64,000 bases of DNA from Eretmocerus hayati. Taxonomy: Eukaryota > Arthropoda > Insecta > Hymenoptera > Aphelinidae. Position numbers and translations under genes: made by a program. The stretch spans positions 64,718,282 through 64,782,281 of the forward strand of contig CM056741.1 of the NCBI GenBank assembly GCA_029851415.1. The letters run 5' to 3'. Shown one piece after another: positions 12,517-24,400 of the stretch. Below the pieces are notes generated by a model. That model did not search any database and had not been told where the DNA came from. It worked only from the letters and a program-made list of their open reading frames with translations. Positions within the stretch are counted from its first letter, which is position 1, and each line of letters begins with the position of its first letter.

Positions 12517-12591
12517 ACATTCAATTCTCGGCAGTTGTGGGGTAATGGAAAAGGCTACCACACTCCAACTGTCATTCGGGCTATCGTTCAT
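12517..12591 (-). CDS. Possible alternative first coding exon (25 codons) of the unrecognised gene
   Basis: A minus-strand ATG at 12591 opens 25 codons (MNDSPNDSW... PRIEC) that end exactly at a strong GTAAGT donor (12511-12516) in phase 0. Spliced to 2474-2644 it would give a shorter isoform lacking the acidic exon. It borders a G/C-rich stretch (11.2-12.3 kb). The start context is weak (C at -3) and no TATA box is evident, so this is only a candidate. Confidence 0.25.
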
Positions 12592-12709
12592 TCGCTCCTT
12601 TTAGTTAGTTTGTATCTGTACTGACGACCTCATGAAATTTCAGAGCTTTTGTGATTTCCATCGTTATCTTTTTCAATTGAGTCGAACGTTTTCCATATGA
12701 TGCTTCTAA

Positions 12710-13037
12710 CCAGGAGAGTGTTTCAGATCCGGGTCACGGATTTGGCTGAAAGTTTGGAAATAGTCTCCTTCCAGCACCAAAAGATGAAACCCAAAATTAT
12801 AGACCCTAACGCTCAAGCGTTTCCGAGCTACAGTCAAGGACATTAGCATTGCAGGTATACCTATATGTATGATTTTTAACATTGGCCTATATGAGCAATG
12901 CTAATGTTATTGGCTGTAGCTCAAAAACGCTTGAGCGTTAGGGTCTATAATTTTGGGTTTCATCTTTTGGTGCTCATAGAAGACTATTCCCAGAGTTTTA
13001 GCAAAATCCGTGATCCGGATCTGAAACACTCTCCTGG
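12710..13037. mobile_element. Inverted-repeat element (MITE-like), CCAGGAGAGTGTTTC family
   Basis: Left end CCAGGAGAGTGTTTCAGATC is matched by its complement ending at 13037. Arms of about 140 bases share TTTTGGGTTTCATCTTTTGG and CGCTTGAGCG motifs. The loop (about 12845-12905) contains ATTTTTAACATTGGCCTATA, which recurs in the next two inverted elements. No ORF. Lies in the first intron of the unrecognised gene. Confidence 0.8.
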
Positions 13038-13322
13038 TAAGCAGCAGCATGCTAATAGATACTCGAGTCTAACAAAAATCACGAAAAATCCAATTCGATA
13101 TCAAAGGATTATCAAAAACTGAGTCACGAGATAATTTTGGCTACAGGAGTTGAACTTCCAAGCGGAGTTAGGCACAAATAGTACCATCGGGATGGATTGA
13201 GCGATGAGCTTGCATGAGTTTTGCACGAGATCCTGCACTTTTTCCAGAAGTCTTACCAATACTTTTAAGCATTGAGAACGAACATGCAGAAGTTCGTGTG
13301 CACGCATAGAATTAGATCTTAC

Positions 13323-13436
13323 CACTTTGTGCTTTATTGACTTCGACACGTGGGTTACAGAAACTTCACCTGAATCGTGTCTCATTATATCCTTAGCTTC
13401 AATTTCCTCGATCCATACAATTGGCATCTCGGGATA
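13323..13436 (-). CDS. Possible additional cassette exon of the unrecognised gene
   Basis: Inside the long first intron the minus strand holds 38 open codons (starting YPEMPIVWIE, ending SKSIKHKV) that run to AAAGTG followed by a GTAAGA donor at 13317-13322. With an acceptor at TTGAAG the exon is phase 0 at both ends, like the confirmed ones. The acceptor has a poor pyrimidine tract, which is the weak point. The same reading frame continues past the donor to 13101 and meets a second in-frame GTAAGA near 13253. The composition (charged, codon-like) is better than chance-looking ORFs nearby. It could be a rarely used exon or a coincidence. Confidence 0.35.
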
Positions 13437-13569
13437 CTTCAAACTATGTATGAGTCAAGTATTTCTAAGACGATTCTTGAGTTCTGCAATGATTCATGTG
13501 GATGAAACAGTCCCTCAACATTTTCAAGAAATTGATGCTTTGAAACAAAACTTGTCGGGTCTACTACAA

Positions 13570-13906
13570 CTGACAAGGGGAGTCCGGAATCTCCGGGTCC
13601 TGAAATCTCACCAAATTTCTTTTACAGTTTCGTACCACCTAGAATATGAAGAATCCAAAGTTACTCCGTCAAATGGGCCCACTGTCCGAAGTTACAGCCT
13701 ATGACATTAGCATTGCCCATATAGGCCCATGTTAAAAAGTGATATGTATAGATATACTAGCAATGTTGACGTTTCTGGCTGTAGCTCAGAACAGACGGCC
13801 CATTTAACAAAGTTGCTTTAGATTTTTTATATTCTAGGTGGTACGTAACTGTGAAAAAATTTTGACGTGATTTCAGGACCTGGAGACTCCGGACTCCTCT
13901 TGTGAG
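13570..13906. mobile_element. Inverted-repeat element sharing its core with 12710-13037
   Basis: The ends read CTGACAAGGGGAGTCCGGA and the near-complement at 13891-13906. The arms differ from those of 12710-13037, but the centre (GCATTGCCCATATAGGCCCA, 13708-13727) matches the inverse complement of the other element's centre. That indicates a shared family with diverged arms. No ORF. Confidence 0.75.
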
Positions 13907-15089
13907 TGCCAAAGGTTCCAAGTTCAATTTTATGGATCAATAGCGAAGTGAGTCTTGATTTTTCTAAAAAATATTGAAAAGAGTCACCATTGAAAGTGAT
14001 GACTAATGAAGCAATCAGCGAATGATAGAAACCGTTCTAGAATGCAAGAACTCACGTTGATTTTAAAGGCGTTTCATTGACTGAGTTCATCTTGGGAACT
14101 GATATTTAGCTTGAGCTATTTTGTGAATTGAAATTTAACTTGAGCTAATGTTCTTTGATTGCGAGCTCGGAGAATCATATCGTGAACTTGCCATTTTAAT
14201 TGCACATTTCATAACGAGCTATGATCCGTTGATAGTACTTTATGAAGTAGAACATAATATTTAACCAGTAAAAAAATATCCGCAAAGAGCTTGGATAAAT
14301 TTTATACTGTTCTTTTGGACCCTGTAGTGTTGCGACGAGTGTTGCGAGCATGAACTGAATTGTATCAATCCAGTTTTACGGGGTTAACGCCATTGCTTGA
14401 CCTTTCACTCGGTTTAATTAATGGGAACATACGCAATTTTGTCCAATTTGATTCTTGTATGCGAGTTCAAACGAAGAAAACTGGGACAATTATTGCGACA
14501 CTGTGCCAACGATCCCAGCTCGATTTTGGCGGGCAGCCGACCAGCCGACCGATGTCATTCGAAGAAACTTTCGGAGTCTTCCACTGATAAATTCGGCAAT
14601 TAGTTCGAAACATAGCGTGTTCTTGGATGTTCTATTCACGGATGAATGAATGCGATCCTATTTCGTATGACTTTTAGGAAAGTCGTGCTGAACTTGAATT
14701 AAAATAATTGATGTATTTACTGTATTCCCATCATCCACAGAGATAGATTTTATTATGGAAAATCACTGATTTCCACCACACTAATCTGGATGAACAATAA
14801 TCAACCGAGAATAAAGCTTACCGATAAAAAAATGGACATAGTATTTGACACTCGATTTGTCACCACATAATTGAACGTTAACGCAGGATTCTCTACTTAG
14901 GTAGATTCCTCAAAATTTGTCGTTTGTGACCTCACATTTGATGAATAAACATCACATAGTGGAGTCAGAAATTTGAAATCAACCAAAACCCAATTACTCG
15001 CGGATCAATGGAGAATAAAAGGACCCAAAATGCTCACATAGTCAAGTTGAGAGCTTGCAAGCACAAAATGACGGACAATCTTTGAGATG

Positions 15090-15720
15090 TCTCATTTGAA
15101 AGTGGCCGTTATTTACTTGTTCCGATTGTCCAGCTGTGCGTGTATGTCAAAAAGCGAGAGATGGCTAGTGGTGGAGGTCATCGGAGGCACAAGAATCAAC
15201 AATAGCCTTGATGGGGATCAAGAAGCAAAAGAGAGGCAGCTCGCTCACTTAGCCAAAGCTAAGCGAACAGTATAGTATAATACTCGGTGCAAATTAAAAC
15301 GGGGCGCAAGTGTGCGTATTCGTGTACATATGCCCTTCTGGACGAGAGCCGATTCGCTCGTGTGGCTGACCTCGATTGCTGCCGGCGTCGTAGTCGTCGT
15401 CGGCCGTCGTCGCCGCCGTGGCATCTGCAGAGCCCGGAATATATACGTATAATACAGATCCCTACGATGCGGAGGAGCCAGAGCTTTCCTTCTTCTTTCA
15501 CTCGCACTCGCTCTCAACACTCCTTAACTCACTCGCTAACTCATTCTCATACATTTTGTAAGTCGACGATTCCAGAGCCACACGCACGAGAATGTGTATA
15601 CAATGCGCCTGCGAGACAAGAGGGATCCGCGCGCGGGGGCAGACGCACGTGCGTGTCGAAGCCGTATTTATACGTGAGAGATGTGTTGTAGCCGCGGGCA
15701 ATTGTCGGCTATTACTTCCG
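15090..15720. other. G/C-rich, CpG-rich block in the first intron
   Basis: A second compositional island with a GTCGTCGTCGG-type triplet repeat (about 15388-15415) and a CACTCGCTC-rich stretch (15500-15550). Overlapping frames are Arg/Thr repeats from the triplet tract. It may be a regulatory island. No exon in phase with the gene was found. Confidence 0.35.
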
Positions 15721-16051
15721 CCGTGAGGATTTCACGAGAGAACGCCAAACGATTTTTCACCGTCGTTGAGATATAGTGAGATATAGCGGTATTGAGGATG
15801 TGGTAGGTGCTAAGTTAGTGTACTTTCAATCTGAAAAACTCGTTCATTTCTCGGAAGGATGGATAATTTATGCATCCAATACGTAACATCGGCTCGAATC
15901 TGAATTTTTGAAAGAAACAAAAGCAAAAGCGTTTTAAGCAACGATCTGACGAGCTGGTGCATTGCAGAATGATAGCTCTACGATTGCGATCTGTGGCTAT
16001 TTGATTGTCTCAGCAGGATTAGCTCGTTTCGACAGACTCTGGAATATTTAA

Positions 16052-16431
16052 GGCGATGCGGTCACCGTGCACGCTGAACTTTGTTCACAGAACTCTCAAA
16101 ATCTTTTCCATTATGGGCTAAACGACGAGTTATCCAGGCTTTATTATCATCTAACTTGGCCTGGATAACTCTTCGTTTGGCCCAAATCGGACTAGATTTT
16201 GAGAGTTTTGTGAACGAAAATGTGCCAATTTGTAGGTTAGAAAGTACCCGCGGGCAAGTTATTCTCTTTATTAGTGATAGTCTTGTGATTGGTGACAAAT
16301 AATGAGTTGTCCACCACAATTCAAATGATAATACGTAATGGACAAATCGTCTCCAACTTCGTTTTGTGAAAATTTTTTGATTTACATCCAAATAAGATAT
16401 AATTTCCGGGTTGCACGGTGACCGCATCGCC
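16052..16431. mobile_element. TTAA-flanked MITE (piggyBac-like target)
   Basis: The element has perfect 20-base terminal repeats (GGCGATGCGGTCACCGTGCA) and is flanked by TTAA at 16048-16051 and 16432-16435. TTAA duplication is the mark of piggyBac-type transposition. An internal inverted pair (CTCAAAATCT near 16095 against AGATTTTGAGAG near 16194, with CCAGG/CCTGG centre) adds a second hairpin. No transposase. Confidence 0.8.
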
Positions 16432-17167
16432 TTAAGGAGATCCAGGTACTCAATTATGGCCAGCTATTCGTAGCTCATTGCAAGCGTTTCAACTTCTTTG
16501 ATTTGAGCATCAACTAGTTGTGGTTGGGATAAAGGCAAAAAATTGATTTTGGATGGATAAGCTAACTTTCATTGCAAAGAACTTACGGTAACGTCAGATT
16601 CTTCAACTGATTGTGAGTTCAGAAAGATGAAAATTTCATCACCACTGAAACTCCTGGCAATCATGAAGTTTCAAAAAAGTTTGCAAAAATCTTAAGAAAA
16701 GATCAGAAAATGCTGAAGCAATCCTGATTGCTGTATCTCCAAGGAATAATGACCGTTATCAGATTAGTTGTAATCACTAGAGAGTCTAAGAAGAGAGCAA
16801 ATCCTTCTCATTTGATACCCCAGACTTGAATTATGAACTCCATGAACTTAATAATATTTTCAATTCCTCTTTCTCTGACTATTTGTACGGATATTTGGTT
16901 AGTTCAAAGTAAAAATGCATCAGTAATTGTCAAAGTGTCAGTAAAAGAACAAAGCAAATGGAATTCAGAACGAAAACGAGTAAAACTCAACAAACGGCAA
17001 GGCATGAAGCAAAAATCAAATCTTGCAAACAAAAACTACCCACGTGGAAGTGAACACTGATATAACATCTTCGGAGATCCCGCTATTGGTTCCACAGCCA
17101 CTCTCTGATCTGTTGATGTGTCGCTTTGCTAGACTTACTATGATGAATGAAAATGAAAAGAACTTAC

Positions 17168-18709
17168 ATCGTCGCAAGCATTGGAAATGTCACTGATTTC
17201 GTCCGGGGTAGCTATGGGTGCCAGGTTTCTTTCGTCCTCGAGCTTACTTTTGTCAAGATAGTTCTCAAAGTTGCTTTCTTGACTGTAGAAGACTTCACTG
17301 AACTCGTTAAGCGTCTTATCCTGAAGGCTTTCGTCACCCTGGGCGACGATTAGATCTGATGAATCTTTGACAGCGTCAGCGACGGTCATCCAACTGTTGT
17401 CCTGGCTGCTGCGAGCGTTAACCTTTAGCTTGAAGTCCGTGACATCGACGTCAGAGCGTCGGCTGCTGACAGACCTGTCTAAACCTTCATCATTGTCAAT
17501 GACGTTAGCCTGTCCATCCACTTCAGTAGAGTAAAATGAGCAAGATTTTTCGTCGATGCCGGTAGCCTCCTTTAGCGATAGGTGGCGCTGCTCGGGATCC
17601 TCAGAGATGAAGTTTGACGTTGACAAAGCTATGTCGTAATTTGAAGGCTGCCTTGGCTCAACTTCTTCCGCAATTTCATTGATCTTGACTGAGTCTTCGT
17701 CGTCGCTCAGCTCCAGCTTGCTGATTTCGATGGAGTTATCGGTAGCGCCCTCTAGCAGCTGCTTGTCCACGCTCCCCACGATCGACTTGTGGCTGAGCTC
17801 TCTGATATACGAGTCCTCGTCTGTAGTTTGATCCTCGACGACGATTACACTACACGAGTCGCTCAGGGTGTTGGGCTGATGCTGATCCTCTTCTTCTAGT
17901 TCCTGGACGAAACAGTGTTGGCTTTGACGATCGAAAGTTTCAAAAGCAGAAGGAAGGGAGGGTCCCGACGTTGTGGTTGTATCCGCTACTGACGACTCAG
18001 TCTGGTCATCTTCATCGAGCAAGCCGTACGTTCTCTTACCATCCAGTCTGACTGCAGACGCGATCTCTTGTATGAGATGGCCGTTACAGCCATTTTGTGC
18101 ACCCTGATCGATTTCGTTACGGATGAACTCGGCACTCAGGTTTATTTCACTGTCTTGCCGTGGCTGAAGAACAATCTTTTTGGTAATCAGGGGTTGGCGA
18201 GTAGGCGAGGGGGTTGCCAGCATATCACTGCGACTACAATCGTCGTCGGTGCAAGCAGCGTCATCGTCGGAGTCGGCACCAGACGCCGACTTGGCGCTGC
18301 AAATCCGGAGCGCCAGCTCGCTTTCAATCAGCTCCTGTAGACTTTTATCATCTTCGTTCTGCGATCCCAGCTCGTTGCGTGTGTTATTGGCAAGGACGAG
18401 GTCCGCGTCTTCGTCTTCATCTTCGTTTTCGTCATCGTTCACACCATTGGCCGGTGGCGATGAGCAGAGAGTTATAAGCTTGTTGTTACTGGAGTTATTG
18501 CTCAAGCCATTTCGTTCGAGTTCGATCAAGCCGTTGTTAGATTGCACACCACTGCACACATCGCTCATCTTGGACTTGCCAAGATTATTCACTGAGTTGT
18601 TACTTACGACATTCATTGACTTGTTCTTGGTTGCCACGTCCGCCATGTTCACAGCGGCAGGGTGTCGCTCGCACTGCTGCTGCTCCTATTGTGGCCGCCT
18701 CTTCACGGC
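17168..18709 (-). CDS. Large acidic 5' coding exon of an unrecognised multi-exon gene
   Basis: This exon carries the start of a gene I do not recognise. The coding part runs from an ATG at 18646 to 18644 (context AACATGG, a good animal start) to 17168, giving 493 codons. It ends in phase 0 at a GTAAGT donor (17162-17167). A GTG codon two residues upstream is in frame, but the ATG is the natural start. The sequence TTACAG just before 18709 is a 3' splice site, so an untranslated exon lies further right. The protein is Ser/Asn-rich at residues 1-60 and very acidic around 71-82 and 125-140. It has no signal peptide, membrane segment or known domain that I can see, and is probably disordered. Its exons continue to the left (2474-2644, 1797-1919, 1008-1097). 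It could be a cytoskeletal or scaffold protein, but that is a guess. Confidence 0.82.
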
Positions 18710-19392
18710 CTGTAATCAGATATTGATTTGGAGAGATTAGATTCAACGACTCAACTTGGAACGAGACTTAATGGATTTGTAGCAGGGAAGACGGGCTTCG
18801 TTACTGATAAAATTTCAACAAAATGTGATGTCGAGGAGTTTTCTGGGTCATACATAGTTCACAAGGAAGTGAGGTAAAACACATAATAAAACTAAGAGGT
18901 AGATTTGATTCAACTGTGTATTCCATCGAACTCAAGCCCCCCCCCCCCATCATTTTCTCAATAGCAGTCAATCCGACCACGACTGAATAATAGTGGAGGA
19001 GTGGCATTGTGATTCGAAGATAGCTGCTTCTTTCAAGTCTCATCAGTCTTAGCAGATAGGAATTTTCATGTATTGTCTAATTTGAAAAAAAAAAAAAAAA
19101 AAAAAAAAACAGAAAACTATAAGGAGATGTCTCTGATGTCAAAAATATTTGAAAACTTGGTTTTCAGTACGTACAAGAACGTGTTTCGGCAACACGGTAC
19201 CTAATAAACTATTCTTTGTTCCTCTAGCCTCGTAACAATCGCAACTTTGGACACGAGTTTGAGGTACTCGTAAAAAAAAAGTATGACGCTGCGTGCAGAT
19301 GGCTGATTTTGTTACTAAGGACTTGTAATATTCGCTTCGCTCGTGTCATGACCAGTCCTTCATACAAAACCATCCGTCAACGAGTGGTGTGA
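18710..19392. other. Non-coding stretch upstream of the acidic exon
   Basis: Starts with the 3' splice site of the acidic exon and is therefore intron on the minus strand. It holds a 13-base C run (18937-18949) and the poly(A) tract. No exon seen. Confidence 0.5.
19085..19109. repeat. Poly(A) tract
   Basis: Twenty-five A in a row in the non-coding region right of the acidic exon. No recognisable retroelement precedes it on the plus strand. Confidence 0.9.
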
Positions 19393-20561
19393 TCAACGAG
19401 GGACCAGGTCTGCGGAACACTGGACTTGACAAAATTCTGGAAACCGTCTCGTTTTGGTTGAAAATAAGGATGATATCTCGAAGGGCTTGATCCAATGGGT
19501 CTCTCATCATTGCCAAAATAAGCTCATGTTAAAAAATCGTATATAATAGATATACTGACAATATCTATAAATTGGCTTCATCGGTCTTTCCTGCTATATG
19601 AGGAATCTGAAACTGACTCGAACCTCCATGCTCACAATGCAAGAACCGACAATGTTGAATTGCCCAGATTCTGCACGCAGCATATCTGGGGATCGACAAA
19701 AGTCTCAGATCCCCCTCATTTTTAATGAGAGGTGCTACCTACAAGCTCGCGTCAGATGGCGCTGGGGTCTAGCGCAAGGGTGGCACCACTCACACAACCA
19801 CACATAGAGTTGTGTAGGTAATCAGTGTGCAAATACGTGAATTGGGCCTTGCACCGCCGCGCGCCGGACTCGCGTGACCTCGTGGCTTGCCTGTAGGTAA
19901 GGCAGAATTCTTCTTTGCGATAAGAGCTTATTTCAAGCGCCACTCACGCATTCGCACATGGATTCACACATGCTCTAAAATAGATTGTGTGAGTGGTGCC
20001 ACCCTTGCGCTAGACCCCAGCGCCATCTGACGCGAGCTTGCAGGTAGCACCTCTCATTGGGAAGTGACATCCATGTTCCATTCTGGGAGCATGCAATTCT
20101 CTCTACCCTCCCTATATGCAATAGTTCCCGACTCACCGCAGATGGCGCTGTCTAGTAACAAGCCCGTGTTAAACTCGGGGCGTGCGGACGCCACGTTTGA
20201 CCTTGATGTCACATCCCAATGTAAGACTTGGATCGAAATAATTAGAAGAGAAAATACTTTGAAATACTGTTTCGCCCCAGCCACTCCACTTGGGCTCGTC
20301 AGAATGGCGTTGGAGAGACTTGTCATTGACAGCTATTGGAAGAATGATACGTTGAAAAGAGCTGATTTTATTGCAAAAGATGATAAAAGTACTTGCGATT
20401 GCGGATATTATACTGACAATGCTGATGTCGATAGCTGATGTATCTCGGGATAGGAGGCCCATTGGATTGAACCCTTGGAGATGACTTCAATCCTCATCGA
20501 AACAAGATGATTTCCTGAGTTTCATCGAGATCCGTGTTCCGGAAGATTGGACCCCTCGTTG
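19393..20561. mobile_element. Foldback element with the same core, interrupted by a nested MITE
   Basis: Left arm 19393-19510 (starting CAACGAGGG) aligns with the inverse complement of 20440-20561 (ending CCCTCGTTG). Shared motifs include CGGAACAC and ATCCAATGGG. Its central part (CATGTTAAAAAATCGTATAT, 19525-19544) matches the cores at 12.9 and 13.7 kb. The separation of the arms is enlarged by the nested element at 19724-20058 and further sequence. Confidence 0.65.
19724..20058. mobile_element. 335-base MITE with about 75-base terminal repeats, nested in 19393-20561
   Basis: The ends read AATGAGAGGTGCTACCTACA and the complement at 20039-20058. Inversion continues through GCGTCAGATGGCGCTGGGGT and GGGTGGCACCACTCACACAA with very few differences, so the copy is young compared with its neighbours. 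The loop (about 19805-19985) is unique sequence. Confidence 0.85.
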
Positions 20562-23500
20562 TAAGTATACATACTCGTACAGTCTTCGCTTCTTAATTTT
20601 TCATCATTGTCGATTCAACGGTGGTCAAAAAATTAGAATGTTCGTGGAAGAGGAATTCCCATCGTTCAGTCATGGTTATCGCCTTTCGCGTTCTTCTTTT
20701 ACGTCACAATAACTTATGAACGATTAACGCGAGGGGAACGGAGGATTTGATCAGACAAGTTTGATAACAGTAAGCATTACTGATAACAGAAAATAATGAG
20801 AGAGTCAGGGAGAGCGTCAAGGTATTCATGTTTGAAAATAATCACTTTTGAGTGCAGAAAATGAGCGTCCTCAAGAAAAAAAAATCGAAAATTCATGTTT
20901 CGAGTGCAGTCAGAACTCTCAATGGTTTTCCGGAGCGAATTCGCCAGAGCTGGCACAGAGAAAAACAGAGTTCGGAAGAGGGGGAGATACGCTGTTGGCT
21001 TGCAAGCCAAAGTTCCTATTATTAGCCATTACGACTCGCTGGTATTCAAGTATGAACCACGCAACGCGAGAGCTCCTGCAGGCTAGCTCACACGATTTTC
21101 AAAAACGAAATCCGAAACTTGGGGATTCCATTTGATGTTCAAGTGATTCCGTAAATCTTTCATTCTGTCTAATTCTTCCAAGGAGGCGAAAAGTCATGGA
21201 AAGATATCGAAATTGCAAAATTTGTACCGGCTTGTTTTTACTTAATTGCATGCAAGACCCGATGTGAATTATGAGTTTGAACTCTGCGTCGGGAATTACA
21301 TGTTGAGTATTTGTCGTTCCATTAAAGTGTGCGGTATTATTTCGAGAAAATTGTACAAGCTTGGTCCAACGATTCCGCGGGAATTTAGAGATCGATTGAA
21401 TTGTATGAAACCTCATCCAACATGGAATCATATTTTCAATCAGCAACTATTGGTATTAGATATGTAGATAATACATCGTTCATGTATATTAGTGACGGAG
21501 TGCGAGAAAAATGGTGTCTCTTGAAACGATACGAAAATAGTTATGAAAATTTGATATTCCATAATGCATCTCCAAAACCTGGAACAATCTCGTGACACTA
21601 GGAACATCATTAATTTTTGGGACACTCTTCTAAAAGGAAACTAGTCTCTCATTTTTTCACAACAAATGGATTAAAATAGCACGCTCACACTTCTATTTTT
21701 TCTTCCAAATTCTTCATCGCACACGTAAGTATGTTGAAGGAGAATAAGCTTTGAAGCCAAGTGAGAAGAACATAAGAGCGCCAATAAACTTTTAACGAAT
21801 GCGATTAAATAAATAATGGTGATCTCATTCACTGGACACATTAAATTTGTCGGATGAGATTCTCGAGAAAGAGATAGAGAGAAAAGCAGTAGCAGAGGCT
21901 ACAGTGACATCCACAAAAAGCTCCAACGAGCAAACAGCATCATAACCTGTCTCGTCGGACATTGGCATCCGGACACACACTCGTACAAACGCAGGCACAT
22001 GCTCTGGAGAAGTAGCATATTTGTTAAGACTTTACGTGAATAAGTGCGTTGATAATGGAGTTGCTAGATAATATCTCACCTCAAACCAGCGCAACAAAGA
22101 AGAGCGAGAGTTTCTTTAAGACATGAACATTCTAGATGGGATGCGAGTTGAGAGAGAGAGAGAGCCTTGGAGAGAGCGGTATATAAATAACAAGATCAGT
22201 TAGAGTGATGATGCGCTACATTTCTCAAATTTTTTTGTCTTCTTTTTTTTTCAATAATCAAGAAAAAGTTTCTTCGTCGCCTAATTACTCAGTTCATGGG
22301 GCCTAGTGTGAATATGCAAAAGCCATCATTCTGTACACAAATTCATGTGTGAAATTGATTCATTGTTTCATCATCAACTTTGGATAATAATTATTTCCTT
22401 GGCAAGTTTCTACGAGCATTGATAATGCATTGGGCTCCAACAATCCACTAAATGATTCTCCATAGAGTAGAAATTTGATCAACTTTCGACAGATCCTCCT
22501 TGATCATGGATTCTAAAAACTTCGAAAGATTTAACAATCGGATGATTGCTCCTACTCCTAGAGATGGAAAAATATGGCACTGGCACCTCGTTAGTCGCTA
22601 ATAGACGATTTTGATACTATGTTTATTTGATGATTCGATCAGATCGACAGAGAATGATGTCATTTTTGTCAGAACTACCTGTTGAAGCGAGACAATGAGT
22701 CATTAAAGATTTGATAAGAAATTCGTTGGATTTTTTTACTCTTGCATGGATACCTATCTTTACGCTACTGAGACTTTATTCTGAACTGAACAACTCAAAT
22801 ATGAGATCAATAATCTTAATCCAACCTCCTAACATTACTATCTGATATGAGGGTGTGGTATTTGCTGGTGCCATGAGAATTAATAATCAATCATGATCTA
22901 ATGGAAAAATTAGATGAGCTGGAAGGCATTCAATCTTCATCATCACGAGACGAAGGGAAAAAGTATCCGCGAAGGCAAGTATTGAAATTTTGGATTTGTA
23001 AATTGTGTAATGCCGTGAAGAGAGGACAAAGTCTCGAAAATAGATCCCGAACTCGTGGGTATGATCAGAATCACCCTTACGTGTGAAAGTTAAGTGGTCG
23101 GGAGTTCGCAAGTCGTCATCATAATCTCTTTCGTCCTATTCTCGCACCCTCTAATTCATCCAATTTCACACCAGATTTTTGTTTCTTCTATTTTCACTCT
23201 CTAGCGACCTCCTACCGTTCTCAAAGAAGCTCGGCTTTTAGGGTCTCGATGGTGCAATGCGGGTTCACGACCGAGAATACAGAGTCAGTGCATAAGTGTC
23301 TCTTCTTCTCATTCTCTCCTATTTTTAGGATGACACACTACCTCGATTTAACGATGCATACACCCGACTGTCTTTTTCACTCTTGTATGCAGGTCTTACT
23401 CGGGATAGATAGTTTTCTGTTCCTCTTTCACCACTTTTATTTGAACCAATTTCAACATTTGATCAAGACTTGATTCATGAAACCATCAAAAATTATATCT

Positions 23501-24400
23501 ATTGCCATCAATTCAAAACAATGCAAGTATTTGTACAGGCAATACAATACAAGACGAAAACTGTTTCAAGAGCCAAGGGCATGTACTCTCGAAGTGATTT
23601 ACAAAAACTCTCGGCGTAACGGTCCCATGTTCGAAGTGAAATAAAAAGAGCAATTATCGTTGGTAGCCGTCGAGATAAGTCACTCCACTATCTGAGCCTC
23701 TACACTGTGGATGCTGCACGGCAATACAAACCAACGGGTATTTTTGTCCACATGTGAATGCGATTTTGAGAGTATTTTGTTTTGGGCAGTTTTCATGACG
23801 CAAATTCATTAATTTGACACCGGTGTTAATCGCCTTATCCCGTTCACTACAGGATTGCTGTTGGTGTCGTAAATTCAGCTTCTGCTATCGAAAATTTGTT
23901 TCTGAGGTGAGAAAACGTCGAAAAATGGCAGGACTAGGATTTGAAAAAGATCATGCTTTTTATTTTCTCCTCTCTCGTGATTTTGTATCGAACCCCTATT
24001 CGTTATCCATCATGCATATCACACGTGGATCATCACAAACTTTTGGAGATCCATATCTCCAAAATTATTACGAAAATCTTATCCCTCCGATACGAAACTA
24101 TAATTTCGTTTTGTGTCAAACTGTGCTGAAAACACATCGAATTCTCTCCTCTGTGTGAATGTGAATAGGAACGAAAATGTAGTGAGATGCAACTAGTCCA
24201 GAACCATGACTGACAATGAGATCCAGAGGTAACGAATCAGAAAGTCCTTTTTGCGATTGAGAGTGTAATGTTTTCTGCTGATGTTGAACTTTTTCTATGA
24301 TTCCCAAATTCTCAAAAAAGGGGAGGGGTGGAAGTAACGTAACACGGAAGGTGCCAGACATGAAAATGTATGTCAACTTGAAAACTTATGAATCAAAGTA
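20562..24400. other. Non-coding A/T-rich stretch
   Basis: No supported gene. Contains GA-dinucleotide runs near 21870-21890 and 22150-22165. Open frames are short, lack conserved motifs and overlap on both strands. Confidence 0.5.

Noticed and set aside
14058..14105. Short ATG-containing segment before GTGAGT
   Set aside because: Not phase compatible with neighbours and too short to support.
15245..15691. Arg/Thr-rich frames on both strands
   Set aside because: Generated by the CGT/CGG triplet repeat.
16581..16640. GTAAGT donor with short open segment ending SVEESDVT
   Set aside because: The frame looks good, but no acceptor gives the phase 0 entry required after the acidic exon.
18068..18740. 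Long plus-strand frames opposite the acidic exon
   Set aside because: Ser-rich shadow of the acidic/Asp-Glu codons on the other strand; the minus frame has the splice sites.
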